From Bacteroidota bacterium (GTDB taxonomy: Bacteria; Bacteroidota; Bacteroidia; Bacteroidales; VadinHA17), in assembly GCA_012838685.1 (NCBI GenBank), contig DUOU01000119.1, forward strand, positions 1 to 13,553: DNA of 13,553 bases, in the 5' to 3' direction. This document shows positions 1 through 6,586 of this stretch, one piece after another. The notes beneath the pieces are model-generated. The model searched no databases and was not told the DNA's origin. It saw nothing but the letters and a program-made list of their open reading frames with translations. The stretch's first letter is position 1, and each line of letters begins with the position of its first letter. A program made the translations under genes and the position numbers.

Positions 1-1560
1 GTCTCTATTCTAAGGGGAATCAGGGAGCGATATGAGGCCCATCACAAAGTAATTATACGCGATGAGGCGATTGTCGCCGCCGTGGATCTTTCGACACGTT
101 ATATAACCGATAGGTTCCTGCCTGACAAGGCAATCGATCTTATTGATGAGGCGGCATCGAGGTTGAGGTTGGAGATGAATTCAGTACCTGAAGAGATTGA
201 CGAGGTAGAGCGTTCCATTACAAGATTGGAAATTGAGAGGGAGGCGGTAAGAAGGGATGGCGATAAATTTAAGGAGGAGAGTTTGGAGGCGGAGCTCGCC
301 AACCTTAACTCCAGAAGAAAAGAGTTGAGAGCCGCTTGGAACTCCGAGAAAGAGTTGATAAACAGAATACAGTTTCTGAAAGAGGAGGTTGAATCTTATC
401 GTTTGCAGGCGGAACAGGCCGAGAGGAGGGGCGATTATGGGAAGGTTGCCGAAATAAGGTACGGGAAATTGATCGAGCTTGAAAAAGAGATCGCGGAACT
501 TAAGGAGGAGAGCGGTAAAAAGAGAAGCAAAGGGAGTTTGATAAGGGAAGAGGTGAGAGCGGACGACATAGCGGAGATAGTTGCCAGATGGACAGGGATT
601 CCTGTCTCAAGGATGATGGAGAGCGAGAAGTCGAAGTTGCTCCGCCTGGAGGATGAGCTCCATAAAAGGGTGGTCGGCCAAGATGAGGCGATCAGAGCGG
701 TATCGGATGCGGTACGCCGTTCCAGGGCCGGCTTGCAGGACGAGAAAAAACCTATTGGTTCATTTATCTTTATCGGCACCACAGGGGTTGGGAAAACGGA
801 GCTTGCCAGAGCGTTGGCCGAGTTTCTGTTCAACGATGAGAATATGATGACCAGAATTGATATGTCGGAGTACCAGGAGAAATTCTCCGTAAGTCGGCTT
901 ATCGGGGCACCTCCCGGATATATTGGATATGATGAGGGAGGACAGCTTACCGAGGCGGTACGACATAAGCCTTATTCCGTGGTTTTGCTCGATGAGATCG
1001 AAAAGGCGCATCCAGATGTTTTTAACCTTTTATTGCAGTTGCTTGATGACGGCAGACTGACCGACAATAAAGGACGTACGGTCAATTTCAGGAATGTTAT
1101 AGTTATTATGACATCCAATCTTGGTTCGGACGTGATCAGGGAGAGAATGGAGAGATTTGATAACAAACTTTCGGAAGAGGAGGAAGAAAAACTTAACAGA
1201 GATATTCTTTCACTTCTCAGGAGGTCGTTCCGACCGGAATTTTTGAATAGAGTTGATGAGATTGTTGTCTTTAAACCACTGGAAATTGGCCAGATAAGGG
1301 AGATAGTGGGAATACAACTGGATATAGTGGCGAAGCTTCTGTCAAAGAACGGGATTAATCTTGTTGTTTCCGATGAGGTTGTTGATTGGCTGGCTAAAGA
1401 GGGATATGATCCCCAGTTGGGAGCACGACCAGTGAAGAGGCTGATTCAGAGGGATATAGTCAATAATATCTCAAGGGAGATAATCGCGGGAAATATTTCA
1501 GTAAACGCAACCTTAAAGATTGATATGGTAGATGGGGAGATTAAGTTCGAAACAGCTTAA
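1..1560 (+). CDS. clpB: ATP-dependent chaperone ClpB, C-terminal part (5' truncated)
   Basis: This is the ClpB/Hsp104 disaggregase, a hexameric cytoplasmic AAA+ machine that pulls proteins out of aggregates with DnaK. The reading frame is open from base 1, so the gene begins outside the window; about 519 residues of a usual ~860 are visible. In fragment numbering, the end of the first ATPase domain comes first, then a charged coiled-coil middle domain (about 65-177). The second ATPase domain carries Walker A GTTGVGKT (259-266), pore loop GYIG (306-309), Walker B VVLLDE (327-332), sensor-1 Asn 373, the Arg-finger region FRPEFLNR ending at Arg 417, and sensor-2 motif GARPVKR near 476. The middle domain separates it from ClpA and ClpC. 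Thr replaces the usual Pro in the P-loop, which I recall as common in this phylum. The TAA stop overlaps the stop of the convergent STAS gene. The family call is very secure; regulation is not visible because the promoter is outside. Confidence 0.96.
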   Translation, partial: VSILRGIRERYEAHHKVIIRDEAIVAAVDLSTRYITDRFLPDKAIDLIDEAASRLRLEMNSVPEEIDEVERSITRLEIEREAVRRDGDKFKEESLEAELANLNSRRKELRAAWNSEKELINRIQFLKEEVESYRLQAEQAERRGDYGKVAEIRYGKLIELEKEIAELKEESGKKRSKGSLIREEVRADDIAEIVARWTGIPVSRMMESEKSKLLRLEDELHKRVVGQDEAIRAVSDAVRRSRAGLQDEKKPIGSFIFIGTTGVGKTELARALAEFLFNDENMMTRIDMSEYQEKFSVSRLIGAPPGYIGYDEGGQLTEAVRHKPYSVVLLDEIEKAHPDVFNLLLQLLDDGRLTDNKGRTVNFRNVIVIMTSNLGSDVIRERMERFDNKLSEEEEEKLNRDILSLLRRSFRPEFLNRVDEIVVFKPLEIGQIREIVGIQLDIVAKLLSKNGINLVVSDEVVDWLAKEGYDPQLGARPVKRLIQRDIVNNISREIIAGNISVNATLKIDMVDGEIKFETA

Positions 1561-1889
1561 AAACTCTTCAAACAGTCGTCAATATTGTTGTAAATATCGA
1601 AAACTGAATCCAGAAACAATGTCTTGAACATATCGGCGATTTTCTCGTTGGTAATGTTCAGCTTCATAACGCCGTAATTGTCTTTTGCGGTCCTCATAAT
1701 TGAGAGTAGGCATCCAAAGCCGGAACTGTCAATATATTTTATATTCGCGAGATCGATTATTACGGCCGCGTTTTGTCGGTTGAAGATAGGAGTTATACCC
1801 TTTTTTATCTCTTCTGTTATCAGTGCGTTGATCTTATCGACATTAAAAGTAACGATATCCACGGATCCTTGTTTGGTAATATTGATCAT
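1557..1889 (-). CDS. STAS-domain protein, anti-sigma factor antagonist-like
   Basis: This 110-residue protein is a single STAS domain of the SpoIIAA/RsbV type. Members bind anti-sigma or other switch kinases and are controlled by phosphorylation of a conserved Ser. The motif KYIDSSGFGCLLS (51-63) contains the DSSG signature, with Ser55 and Ser56 the candidate phospho-acceptors. The preceding hydrophobic strand AAVIIDL (41-47) and the following helix fit the STAS fold. There are no membrane segments or extra domains, so it is a free cytoplasmic switch protein. Its ATG overlaps the upstream Hpt stop codon in an ATGA, implying translational coupling. Its stop overlaps that of clpB on the other strand. 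No cognate kinase (RsbW-like) or PP2C phosphatase is in the window, so the actual target is unknown. It could act on a sigma factor, an adenylate cyclase or a histidine-kinase pathway. The domain call is strong and the function is inferred. Confidence 0.9.
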   Translation of the reverse strand: MINITKQGSVDIVTFNVDKINALITEEIKKGITPIFNRQNAAVIIDLANIKYIDSSGFGCLLSIMRTAKDNYGVMKLNITNEKIADMFKTLFLDSVFDIYNNIDDCLKSF

Positions 1890-2248
1890 TGTTTGGAATT
1901 CAATTCGTTAATGAAACTGTTCAGTTCAACTATAGCATCCTGACAGTAATTCTTGTACATTGAAACATAATCGGGGTATGCTTGAACATTTTCGGAATTT
2001 TTTGCCTGAAGTTCGAAAGTCTTCAACATTGCCGCCAGCTCATCCATGCCAAATATAGCGGCGCTTGATTTGACTTTGTGCGCCAACAGTCCCAGGTTAA
2101 GATAATCCTTCGCTTCAAGGAGGTTTTTCATCTCAGGATAAGTTTCGTCAACCTGCTTGATAAAAAGATCGACTATATTGGTTATTACGGAGATATCTCC
2201 ATCGGTAGCCGATAAGATATATTCGGTATTTATCTTTTTATATTCCAT
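1886..2248 (-). CDS. Stand-alone Hpt (histidine phosphotransfer) domain protein
   Basis: This 120-residue, mostly helical protein matches the Hpt domain, the four-helix bundle that shuttles phosphate between hybrid histidine kinases and response regulators. The diagnostic stretch is LLAHKVKSSAAIFGMDELA (54-72), which fits the family pattern of a phosphorylatable His followed by (L/V)Ksss...G...L. His57 is the predicted phospho-site. It lacks a kinase or receiver domain, so it must work with a partner encoded elsewhere. It is the first gene of a two-gene operon: its TGA overlaps the ATG of the STAS gene (ATGA), so the two are probably made in fixed ratio. No Shine-Dalgarno site is visible upstream, as is usual in Bacteroidota. 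A weak promoter-like box lies at 2283-2290. Domain identity is secure; the pathway it serves cannot be told from the window. Confidence 0.9.
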   Translation of the reverse strand: MEYKKINTEYILSATDGDISVITNIVDLFIKQVDETYPEMKNLLEAKDYLNLGLLAHKVKSSAAIFGMDELAAMLKTFELQAKNSENVQAYPDYVSMYKNYCQDAIVELNSFINELNSKQ

Positions 2249-2282
2249 AAATCTTTATGGGCTTAAGTTAATGATCGCGGCC

Positions 2283-2290
2283 CTAAGATA
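2283..2290 (-). promoter_or_regulatory. Candidate -7 box for the Hpt-STAS operon
   Basis: On the minus strand this reads TATCTTAG, one mismatch from the Bacteroidota -7 consensus TAnnTTTG. It lies 34 bp upstream of the Hpt ATG. No matching TTTG -33 box is seen 19-21 bp further upstream, so support is weak. Confidence 0.3.
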
Positions 2291-2523
2291 AATAATACCA
2301 GTGATTAAACGCTATTATTGTTCTAAATTCATTTTTCACATGCGGTATTTTACCGAGTAGAGGGGAGTTTTGCCCGTTGTTCCGTCGGGTTTTTGCCCAC
2401 AATAGAATGTTAATTTGATCGTTGGTTCGAGATCTGTGGAGGTATTAAAAACAAACCGGCCTTATCGAAAATTTTATGAACAATTAAACGATTTAATCGA
2501 TATTGTCATGTTTAATTTAAATT

Positions 2524-2556
2524 TTTCGGAAAATATCGCTTAACAATTTATATTTG
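2524..2556 (+). promoter_or_regulatory. Candidate promoter for gcvT
   Basis: TATATTTG at 2549-2556 is a perfect match to the Bacteroidota -7 consensus TAnnTTTG. A TTTC at 2524-2527 stands 21 bp upstream in the -33 position (consensus TTTG, one mismatch). Transcription would start near 2562, leaving an AT-rich leader of roughly 85 nt before the gcvT ATG. The region is so AT-rich that a chance match is possible; TATCTTCG at 2585-2592 is a weaker alternative. Confidence 0.4.
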
Positions 2557-2633
2557 TAATTTTTAAGGTCAGTTTTTTATTGATTATCTTCGCGAAACCG
2601 ATAATTGTTTTTTTTACAATTTAGCGATATTTT
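2530..2633. repeat. Spaced 11-bp inverted repeat upstream of gcvT
   Basis: AAAATATCGCT (2530-2540) is the exact reverse complement of AGCGATATTTT (2623-2633), separated by 82 bp. The left arm falls between the proposed -33 and -7 boxes of gcvT; the right arm lies 14 bp before its ATG. An ACAATTTA direct repeat (2543-2550 and 2616-2623) flanks the same positions. This could be a pair of binding sites for one regulator, or chance in AT-rich DNA. Confidence 0.4.
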
Positions 2634-2647
2634 TAAAAATCATTCTT

Positions 2648-3745
2648 ATGAAGAGTACTCCGTTTTCAAGGTTCCATAAATCTGCCGGAGCCAGGATGGT
2701 GCCGTTCGCTGGTTATGAGATGCCTGTTGAATTCTCGGGCATCAACGATGAGCATCTTACGGTAAGGGAAAAGGTTGGTGTGTTCGACGTGTCACATATG
2801 GGAGAGTTTATGGTTTCGGGAAAGGGGTCAACAGAGTTTCTCCAGTATGTGACCACAAATGATGTCGGGTTGTTGTATGATGGAAAGGTACAGTATACCT
2901 GTTTCCCGAATGGTAATGGAGGAATAGTTGATGATTTCTTGATTTACAGGTATACGCCCGAAAAATATCTTCTGGTGGTGAACGCCGCCAACATTGAAAA
3001 AGATTGGAATTGGTGTGTAGCAAATGCGGGCAAATTCGGACTGGAAGCGGGACAGGATCTGGTAAATATTTCCGATGAAATTGCCCAGTTGGCGGTACAG
3101 GGTCCATTGGCGTTGAAAACAATAAGTAAACTCACTTCCGAAGATATTGCCGATATGGGGCATTACATGTTCAAAACAGTTGAACTCGCCGGAATAAAGG
3201 ATGTATTGCTCTCTACTACCGGTTATACCGGTGCGGGGGGATTTGAGATTTATGTGAAAAATATGGACGCGGACCGACTTTGGAACGCGATTTTCGAAGC
3301 GGGCAGGAAGTATGGGATCAAACCAATTGGTCTCGGCGCGCGCGATACTTTGAGATTGGAGATGGGGTATGCTCTTTACGGCAATGATATTGATGACAAC
3401 ACGTCTCCTATCGAGGCAGGTTTGGGATGGATAGTTAAATTTAATAAGGAGTTTATTGATAAAGAGCTGTTGATGAGACAAAAGCAGGAGGGGGTGACAA
3501 GAAGGCTCAGCGGCTTTATGATGGTTGACAGGGGTATCCCGCGACAGCATTATGAAGTTGTCGATAAATCGGGGAACAAGATTGGTGAGGTTACGTCCGG
3601 CACAATGTCACCTTCACTCAAAAAGGGGATTGGTATGGCATATATTAAAGAGGGGCATTGGGACGAGGGTGCTGAAATATATATAAAGGTAAGGGATAGG
3701 CAATTAAAGGCGAAGGTGACCAGACCCCCTTTTGTTGGCCGTTAG
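2648..3745 (+). CDS. gcvT: Aminomethyltransferase, glycine cleavage system T protein
   Basis: GcvT takes the aminomethyl group from the lipoyl arm of H protein, releases ammonia and passes the carbon to tetrahydrofolate as 5,10-methylene-THF. The 365-residue length is normal. Family landmarks are the N-terminal FAGYEMPVEFSG (20-31), DVSHMGEF (47-54), NGGIVDDFLIY (90-100) with Asp96 in the position of the essential catalytic Asp, and TTGYTGAGGFEIY (190-202). Further on are GLGARDTLRLEMGYALYGND (228-247) and the C-terminal SPSLKKGIGMAY (321-332). The start matches the family N-terminus (short MKSTPFSRFH). Ala follows GYTG where many homologues have Glu; I recall Ala as usual in Bacteroidota. 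No gcvH or gcvP is nearby, so the rest of the complex is encoded elsewhere. A phosphatase gene follows after 32 bp with no terminator between, suggesting co-transcription. Confidence 0.96.
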   Translation: MKSTPFSRFHKSAGARMVPFAGYEMPVEFSGINDEHLTVREKVGVFDVSHMGEFMVSGKGSTEFLQYVTTNDVGLLYDGKVQYTCFPNGNGGIVDDFLIYRYTPEKYLLVVNAANIEKDWNWCVANAGKFGLEAGQDLVNISDEIAQLAVQGPLALKTISKLTSEDIADMGHYMFKTVELAGIKDVLLSTTGYTGAGGFEIYVKNMDADRLWNAIFEAGRKYGIKPIGLGARDTLRLEMGYALYGNDIDDNTSPIEAGLGWIVKFNKEFIDKELLMRQKQEGVTRRLSGFMMVDRGIPRQHYEVVDKSGNKIGEVTSGTMSPSLKKGIGMAYIKEGHWDEGAEIYIKVRDRQLKAKVTRPPFVGR

Positions 3746-3777
3746 TTTGTTGTACACATGTTTTGTGATTGTGATTG

Positions 3778-4485
3778 ATGAAAAGAATTGAGACCTGTTT
3801 TTCGCCCGCACTGTATGAAGGGGATAGACATAAGGGGGAGTTTGTCGTTATTATTGACATATTGAGGGCATCTTCGGCTATATGTACGGCATTCGCCAAT
3901 GGTGTTGAATCTATTATCCCGGTAGCTACCGTTGCCGAAGCAAGGGAATACAAACAAAAAGGATATTTGGTTGCCGCTGAGCGGGACGGTTATGTGCTGG
4001 ATTTCGCTGATTTTGGCAACTCTCCTTTTAACTTCACCAAAGAAAAGGTTGGAGGAAAGACCATAGTATACAGTACCACCAATGGAACGGGATCGATACA
4101 TAAAGCCGAAGGGGCCGGTAAGATCGTTGTTGGGTCATTTTTGAATATCACGGCGTTGACAGATATGATTATTGGTAGTGATATGGATGTCGTACTTTTT
4201 TGTGCCGGTTGGAAGAACAGGTTCAGCCTTGAGGATACTCTCGGCGCCGGATCTTTTGCGGAAAGACTGCTGGAGTCGGGCAGATTCTCCACAATATGTG
4301 ATTCAACGTTCGCCGCGATTGATCTTTGGAAACAGGCAAAAGTCGATCTTTGGGGCTATATCCAGAAAGCGGCGCAGAGAAGCCGGTTGAGGGACAAGGG
4401 ACTTGACGACTGTATCCAGTTCTGCCTTGAACAGGACTTTACCGATAGCGTGCCATGCTTCAGGGAGGGGGCTCTTGTTGATTAA
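3778..4485 (+). CDS. ComB family phosphatase (2-phosphosulfolactate phosphatase-like)
   Basis: This 235-residue protein belongs to the ComB family, Mg-dependent phosphatases whose founder removes phosphate from 2-phosphosulfolactate during coenzyme M synthesis in methanogens. The motifs fit well: VVIIDILRASSAICTAFANG (23-42), FGNSP (79-83), STTNGT (99-104), and FCAGWKNRFSLEDTLGAG (141-158), rich in conserved acidic and small residues. The ATG at 3778 is chosen over an in-frame TTG one codon earlier. Bacteroidota are not known to make coenzyme M, so the literal annotation may mislead. The gene lies between gcvT and serC-serA, which suggests a small three-carbon phosphate ester as substrate. 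Phosphoserine is an inferred possibility, not shown. Family membership is secure, substrate unknown. Confidence 0.9.
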   Translation: MKRIETCFSPALYEGDRHKGEFVVIIDILRASSAICTAFANGVESIIPVATVAEAREYKQKGYLVAAERDGYVLDFADFGNSPFNFTKEKVGGKTIVYSTTNGTGSIHKAEGAGKIVVGSFLNITALTDMIIGSDMDVVLFCAGWKNRFSLEDTLGAGSFAERLLESGRFSTICDSTFAAIDLWKQAKVDLWGYIQKAAQRSRLRDKGLDDCIQFCLEQDFTDSVPCFREGALVD

Positions 4486-4509
4486 TTATTAATATTTTGA
4501 TAATGCGCT

Positions 4510-4542
4510 TTTTAATATTTTTTACAATAATATATACCTTTA
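4510..4542 (+). promoter_or_regulatory. Candidate promoter for the serC-serA-DUF1015 operon
   Basis: TACCTTTA (4535-4542) matches the Bacteroidota -7 consensus TAnnTTTG with one mismatch. A TTTT at 4510-4513 sits 21 bp upstream in the -33 position, one base off TTTG. It lies 31 bp before the serC ATG, in an 88-bp AT-rich gap after the ComB gene. No hairpin terminator is seen in that gap, so read-through from gcvT-comB is also possible. Confidence 0.4.
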
Positions 4543-4573
4543 CAACCGCAGATTTACACTAATTTTTACTCAT

Positions 4574-5644
4574 ATGAAAAAACATAATTTTTATGCAGGT
4601 CCTTCGGTTCTGTCGCAGTACACTATCGACCATACAATTGAGGGTATAAAGAATTTTGATGGAACAGGCTTGTCCGTGCTTGAGATCTCACATCGCAGCA
4701 AAGAGTTCGTAGCATGTATGGAACAGACAGTCGCCCTTTTCAAAGAACTTCTGGATGTACCTTCAGGTTATCAGGTACTATTTTTGGGAGGTGGAGCCAG
4801 TTTGCAGTTTGCCATGGTTCCCATGAATCTTTTAGTCTCAAAAGCAGCCTATCTAATAACCGGTTCATGGGCCAGCAAAGCGTGTAAAGAGGCAAAAATT
4901 ATAGGAGATGTTGTTGAGGTGGCATCTTCCAAGGATAAAAATTTCAATTATATTCCAAAGAACTTTACTGTTCCCGCTGATGTAGACTATCTGCACGTTA
5001 CTACAAATAACACCATTTTTGGCACGGAACTCAAGAAAGATCTTGATGTTCCGGTCTTGATGGCGGCAGATATGTCTTCAGATATTTTCAGTCGTCCGGT
5101 AGATGTATCCAAATATGCGGTTATTTATGGTGGTGCCCAGAAAAATCTGGGTCCCGCGGGTCTCGCGTTCGTTGTCATCAAGGAAGATCTGCTCGGAAGA
5201 GTTACCCGCCCACTTCCAACAATGCTGGATTACCGCGCACATATCGAAAACGGTTCAATGTTTAATACACCTCCCTGTTTTGCTGTATATTCATCGTTAC
5301 AAACTTTGAAATGGTACAAGGAACAGGGTGGGATAAAGGCTATCCAGAAGAAGAATGTCGAGAAAGCGAGGCTTTTGTATGATGAAATTGACAGAAATAA
5401 GATGTTTGTATCTACGGTTTCGGATGCGGAAGACCGCTCATTGATGAATGTTTGTTTTGTAATGGCCGAGGAGTACAAGGATCTGGAAAACGATTTCCTT
5501 GATTTCGCGAAGCAGAAGGGGTTAATCGGTTTGAAAGGCCACCGTTCGGTTGGAGGCTTCAGGGCCTCTCTATATAATGCATTGTTAAAAGAGAGTGTGG
5601 AACTTCTTGTTAATACCATGAAAGAGTTTGAACTTAAAAATTAA
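4574..5644 (+). CDS. serC: Phosphoserine aminotransferase
   Basis: SerC transfers an amino group from glutamate to 3-phosphohydroxypyruvate, giving O-phosphoserine, the second step of serine synthesis; in some bacteria it also acts in pyridoxal phosphate synthesis. The 356-residue protein is full length and opens with the family N-terminus HNFYAGPSVL (4-13). His40-Arg41 in EISHRSKEF are the phosphate-binding pair and LGGGASLQFAMVPMNL (71-86) is the cofactor-phosphate loop. Lys190 in IYGGAQKNLGPAG forms the PLP Schiff base, and the C-terminal GLKGHRSVGGFRASLYNAL is present. It lies 12 bp before serA, whose ribosome binding site overlaps the serC stop, so the two are surely one operon. The start follows a CATATG context shared with two other genes of this window. 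Confidence 0.97.
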   Translation: MKKHNFYAGPSVLSQYTIDHTIEGIKNFDGTGLSVLEISHRSKEFVACMEQTVALFKELLDVPSGYQVLFLGGGASLQFAMVPMNLLVSKAAYLITGSWASKACKEAKIIGDVVEVASSKDKNFNYIPKNFTVPADVDYLHVTTNNTIFGTELKKDLDVPVLMAADMSSDIFSRPVDVSKYAVIYGGAQKNLGPAGLAFVVIKEDLLGRVTRPLPTMLDYRAHIENGSMFNTPPCFAVYSSLQTLKWYKEQGGIKAIQKKNVEKARLLYDEIDRNKMFVSTVSDAEDRSLMNVCFVMAEEYKDLENDFLDFAKQKGLIGLKGHRSVGGFRASLYNALLKESVELLVNTMKEFELKN

Positions 5645-5648
5645 GGAG
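5643..5648 (+). promoter_or_regulatory. Shine-Dalgarno site for serA overlapping the serC stop
   Basis: AAGGAG overlaps the serC TAA (5642-5644) and ends 8 nt before the serA ATG. It is the clearest Shine-Dalgarno sequence in the window, where most genes have none, and it suggests translation of serA by ribosomes finishing serC. Confidence 0.7.
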
Positions 5649-5656
5649 AAACAGAA

Positions 5657-6574
5657 ATGAAAGTACTTGTTGCTACGGATAAACCCTTCGCTCCCGCGGC
5701 GATTAAATTGATAAAAGAGGTTATGGACGGAGCCGGATTTGAATTGGTATTGTTGGAAAACTATACTGATGTCGCCGATTTTTATAAAGCTGTAGCCGAT
5801 GTTGACGCTCTGATTGTCAGGAGCGACAAAGTTACCGCGGCGGTTTTGGATGCCGCCAAGAAATTAAAAATTGTTGTTCGTGCCGGTGCAGGATACGACA
5901 ATATTGATTTGGCCGCCTGTACGGCAAAGAATGTGGTAGCGATGAACACCCCCGGGCAAAACTCAAATGCCGTTGCTGAATTGGCTTTTGAAATGATGTT
6001 GCACCAGGCTAGATTCGGTTTTGCCGGAAAATCGGGCACTGAGCTTAGAGGCAAAAAAATTGGTATCCATGCGTTAGGGAATGTTGGCAAATATGTTGCC
6101 CTGATAGCAAAAGGATTCGGTATGGATGTTTATGCGTATGATCCTTTTGTTTCCATAAATGATATTAGAGCGGCAGATGTAAAACCGTGCCACTCCGAAG
6201 AGGAGTTATACTCTACATGCCAGTACGTTTCATTGCATATTCCTCTTGATGAAAAGACCGAAAAATCCATAGGAGCCAAATTGTTGCGCAGGATGCCCAA
6301 AAATGCGGTATTGGTCAATACCGCCAGAAAAGAGGTGATAGATGAGGAGGGGCTCCTCCAGATCATGGAAGAGAGGAATGATTTCAAATATCTTTCCGAT
6401 GTGGCTCCGGATTGTGCCCCCATATTTAAGGAAAAATATGTGGACAGGTTTGTCTTTACCCTTAAGAAGATGGGAGCGCAAACCGCGGAAGCCAACATTA
6501 ACGCCGGAGTTGCCGCGGCCAGTCAGATAGTCGATTTTCTGAAAAACGGGAACGATAAATTTAGAGTAAACTAA
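5657..6574 (+). CDS. serA: D-3-phosphoglycerate dehydrogenase, short Lys-type form
   Basis: This NAD-dependent D-2-hydroxyacid dehydrogenase is expected to oxidise 3-phosphoglycerate to 3-phosphohydroxypyruvate, the entry to serine synthesis. At 305 residues it has only the substrate and nucleotide domains; the C-terminal ACT domain of E. coli SerA (about 410 residues) is missing, so serine feedback through ACT is not expected. Visible motifs are VRAGAGYDNID (74-84), the dinucleotide loop HALGNVGK (138-145) followed by acidic Asp162, and NTARKEVIDEEGL (221-233), with Arg224 as the conserved catalytic Arg. The usual catalytic His is replaced: where family members have (T)PHxG this protein has LKKMGAQTAEA (269-279), placing Lys271 there. 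The usual catalytic Glu region reads DVAPDCAP. A Lys-containing short form is known to me from Bacteroides and Entamoeba. The serC-serA pairing makes the assignment strong. Confidence 0.93.
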   Translation: MKVLVATDKPFAPAAIKLIKEVMDGAGFELVLLENYTDVADFYKAVADVDALIVRSDKVTAAVLDAAKKLKIVVRAGAGYDNIDLAACTAKNVVAMNTPGQNSNAVAELAFEMMLHQARFGFAGKSGTELRGKKIGIHALGNVGKYVALIAKGFGMDVYAYDPFVSINDIRAADVKPCHSEEELYSTCQYVSLHIPLDEKTEKSIGAKLLRRMPKNAVLVNTARKEVIDEEGLLQIMEERNDFKYLSDVAPDCAPIFKEKYVDRFVFTLKKMGAQTAEANINAGVAAASQIVDFLKNGNDKFRVN

Positions 6575-6586
6575 TTATTTTTTTAG

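Larger units (their letters stand above)
2249..2647. other. Divergent intergenic region between the Hpt gene and gcvT
   Basis: This 399-bp spacer holds no credible coding sequence. It must carry promoters in both directions. Visible content includes a weak minus-strand box near the Hpt gene and a small hairpin at 2343-2355 (CGGTA, 3-nt loop, TACCG). A short direct repeat GTTTTGCCC / GTTTTTGCCC lies at 2367-2375 and 2389-2398. The part after about 2450 is very AT-rich and contains a promoter candidate for gcvT and a spaced inverted repeat (2530-2540 with 2623-2633). I looked for a glycine riboswitch ahead of gcvT and did not recognise one. Confidence 0.7.

Noticed and set aside
775..798. Unusual ClpB P-loop GTTGVGKT instead of GPTGVGKT
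   Set aside because: All catalytic positions are kept, and I recall Thr at this place as common in Bacteroidota ClpB.
2372..2395. CCCG...CGGG followed by TTTTT as a terminator
   Set aside because: The stem is only four pairs with a nine-base loop, and it lies in a divergent promoter region where no plus-strand transcript needs to end.
2421..2442. GGTTCGAGATC resembling a tRNA T-arm
   Set aside because: No 5-bp T stem, acceptor stem or anticodon arm can be built around it.
3217..3236. Repeated ACCGGT in gcvT
   Set aside because: It encodes the conserved TGYTG motif, so codon choice explains it.
2828..3550. Long open frame of 240 codons on the minus strand inside gcvT
   Set aside because: It is fully antisense to a well-conserved enzyme gene, has no recognisable motif, and its composition looks like a mirror of the gcvT codons.
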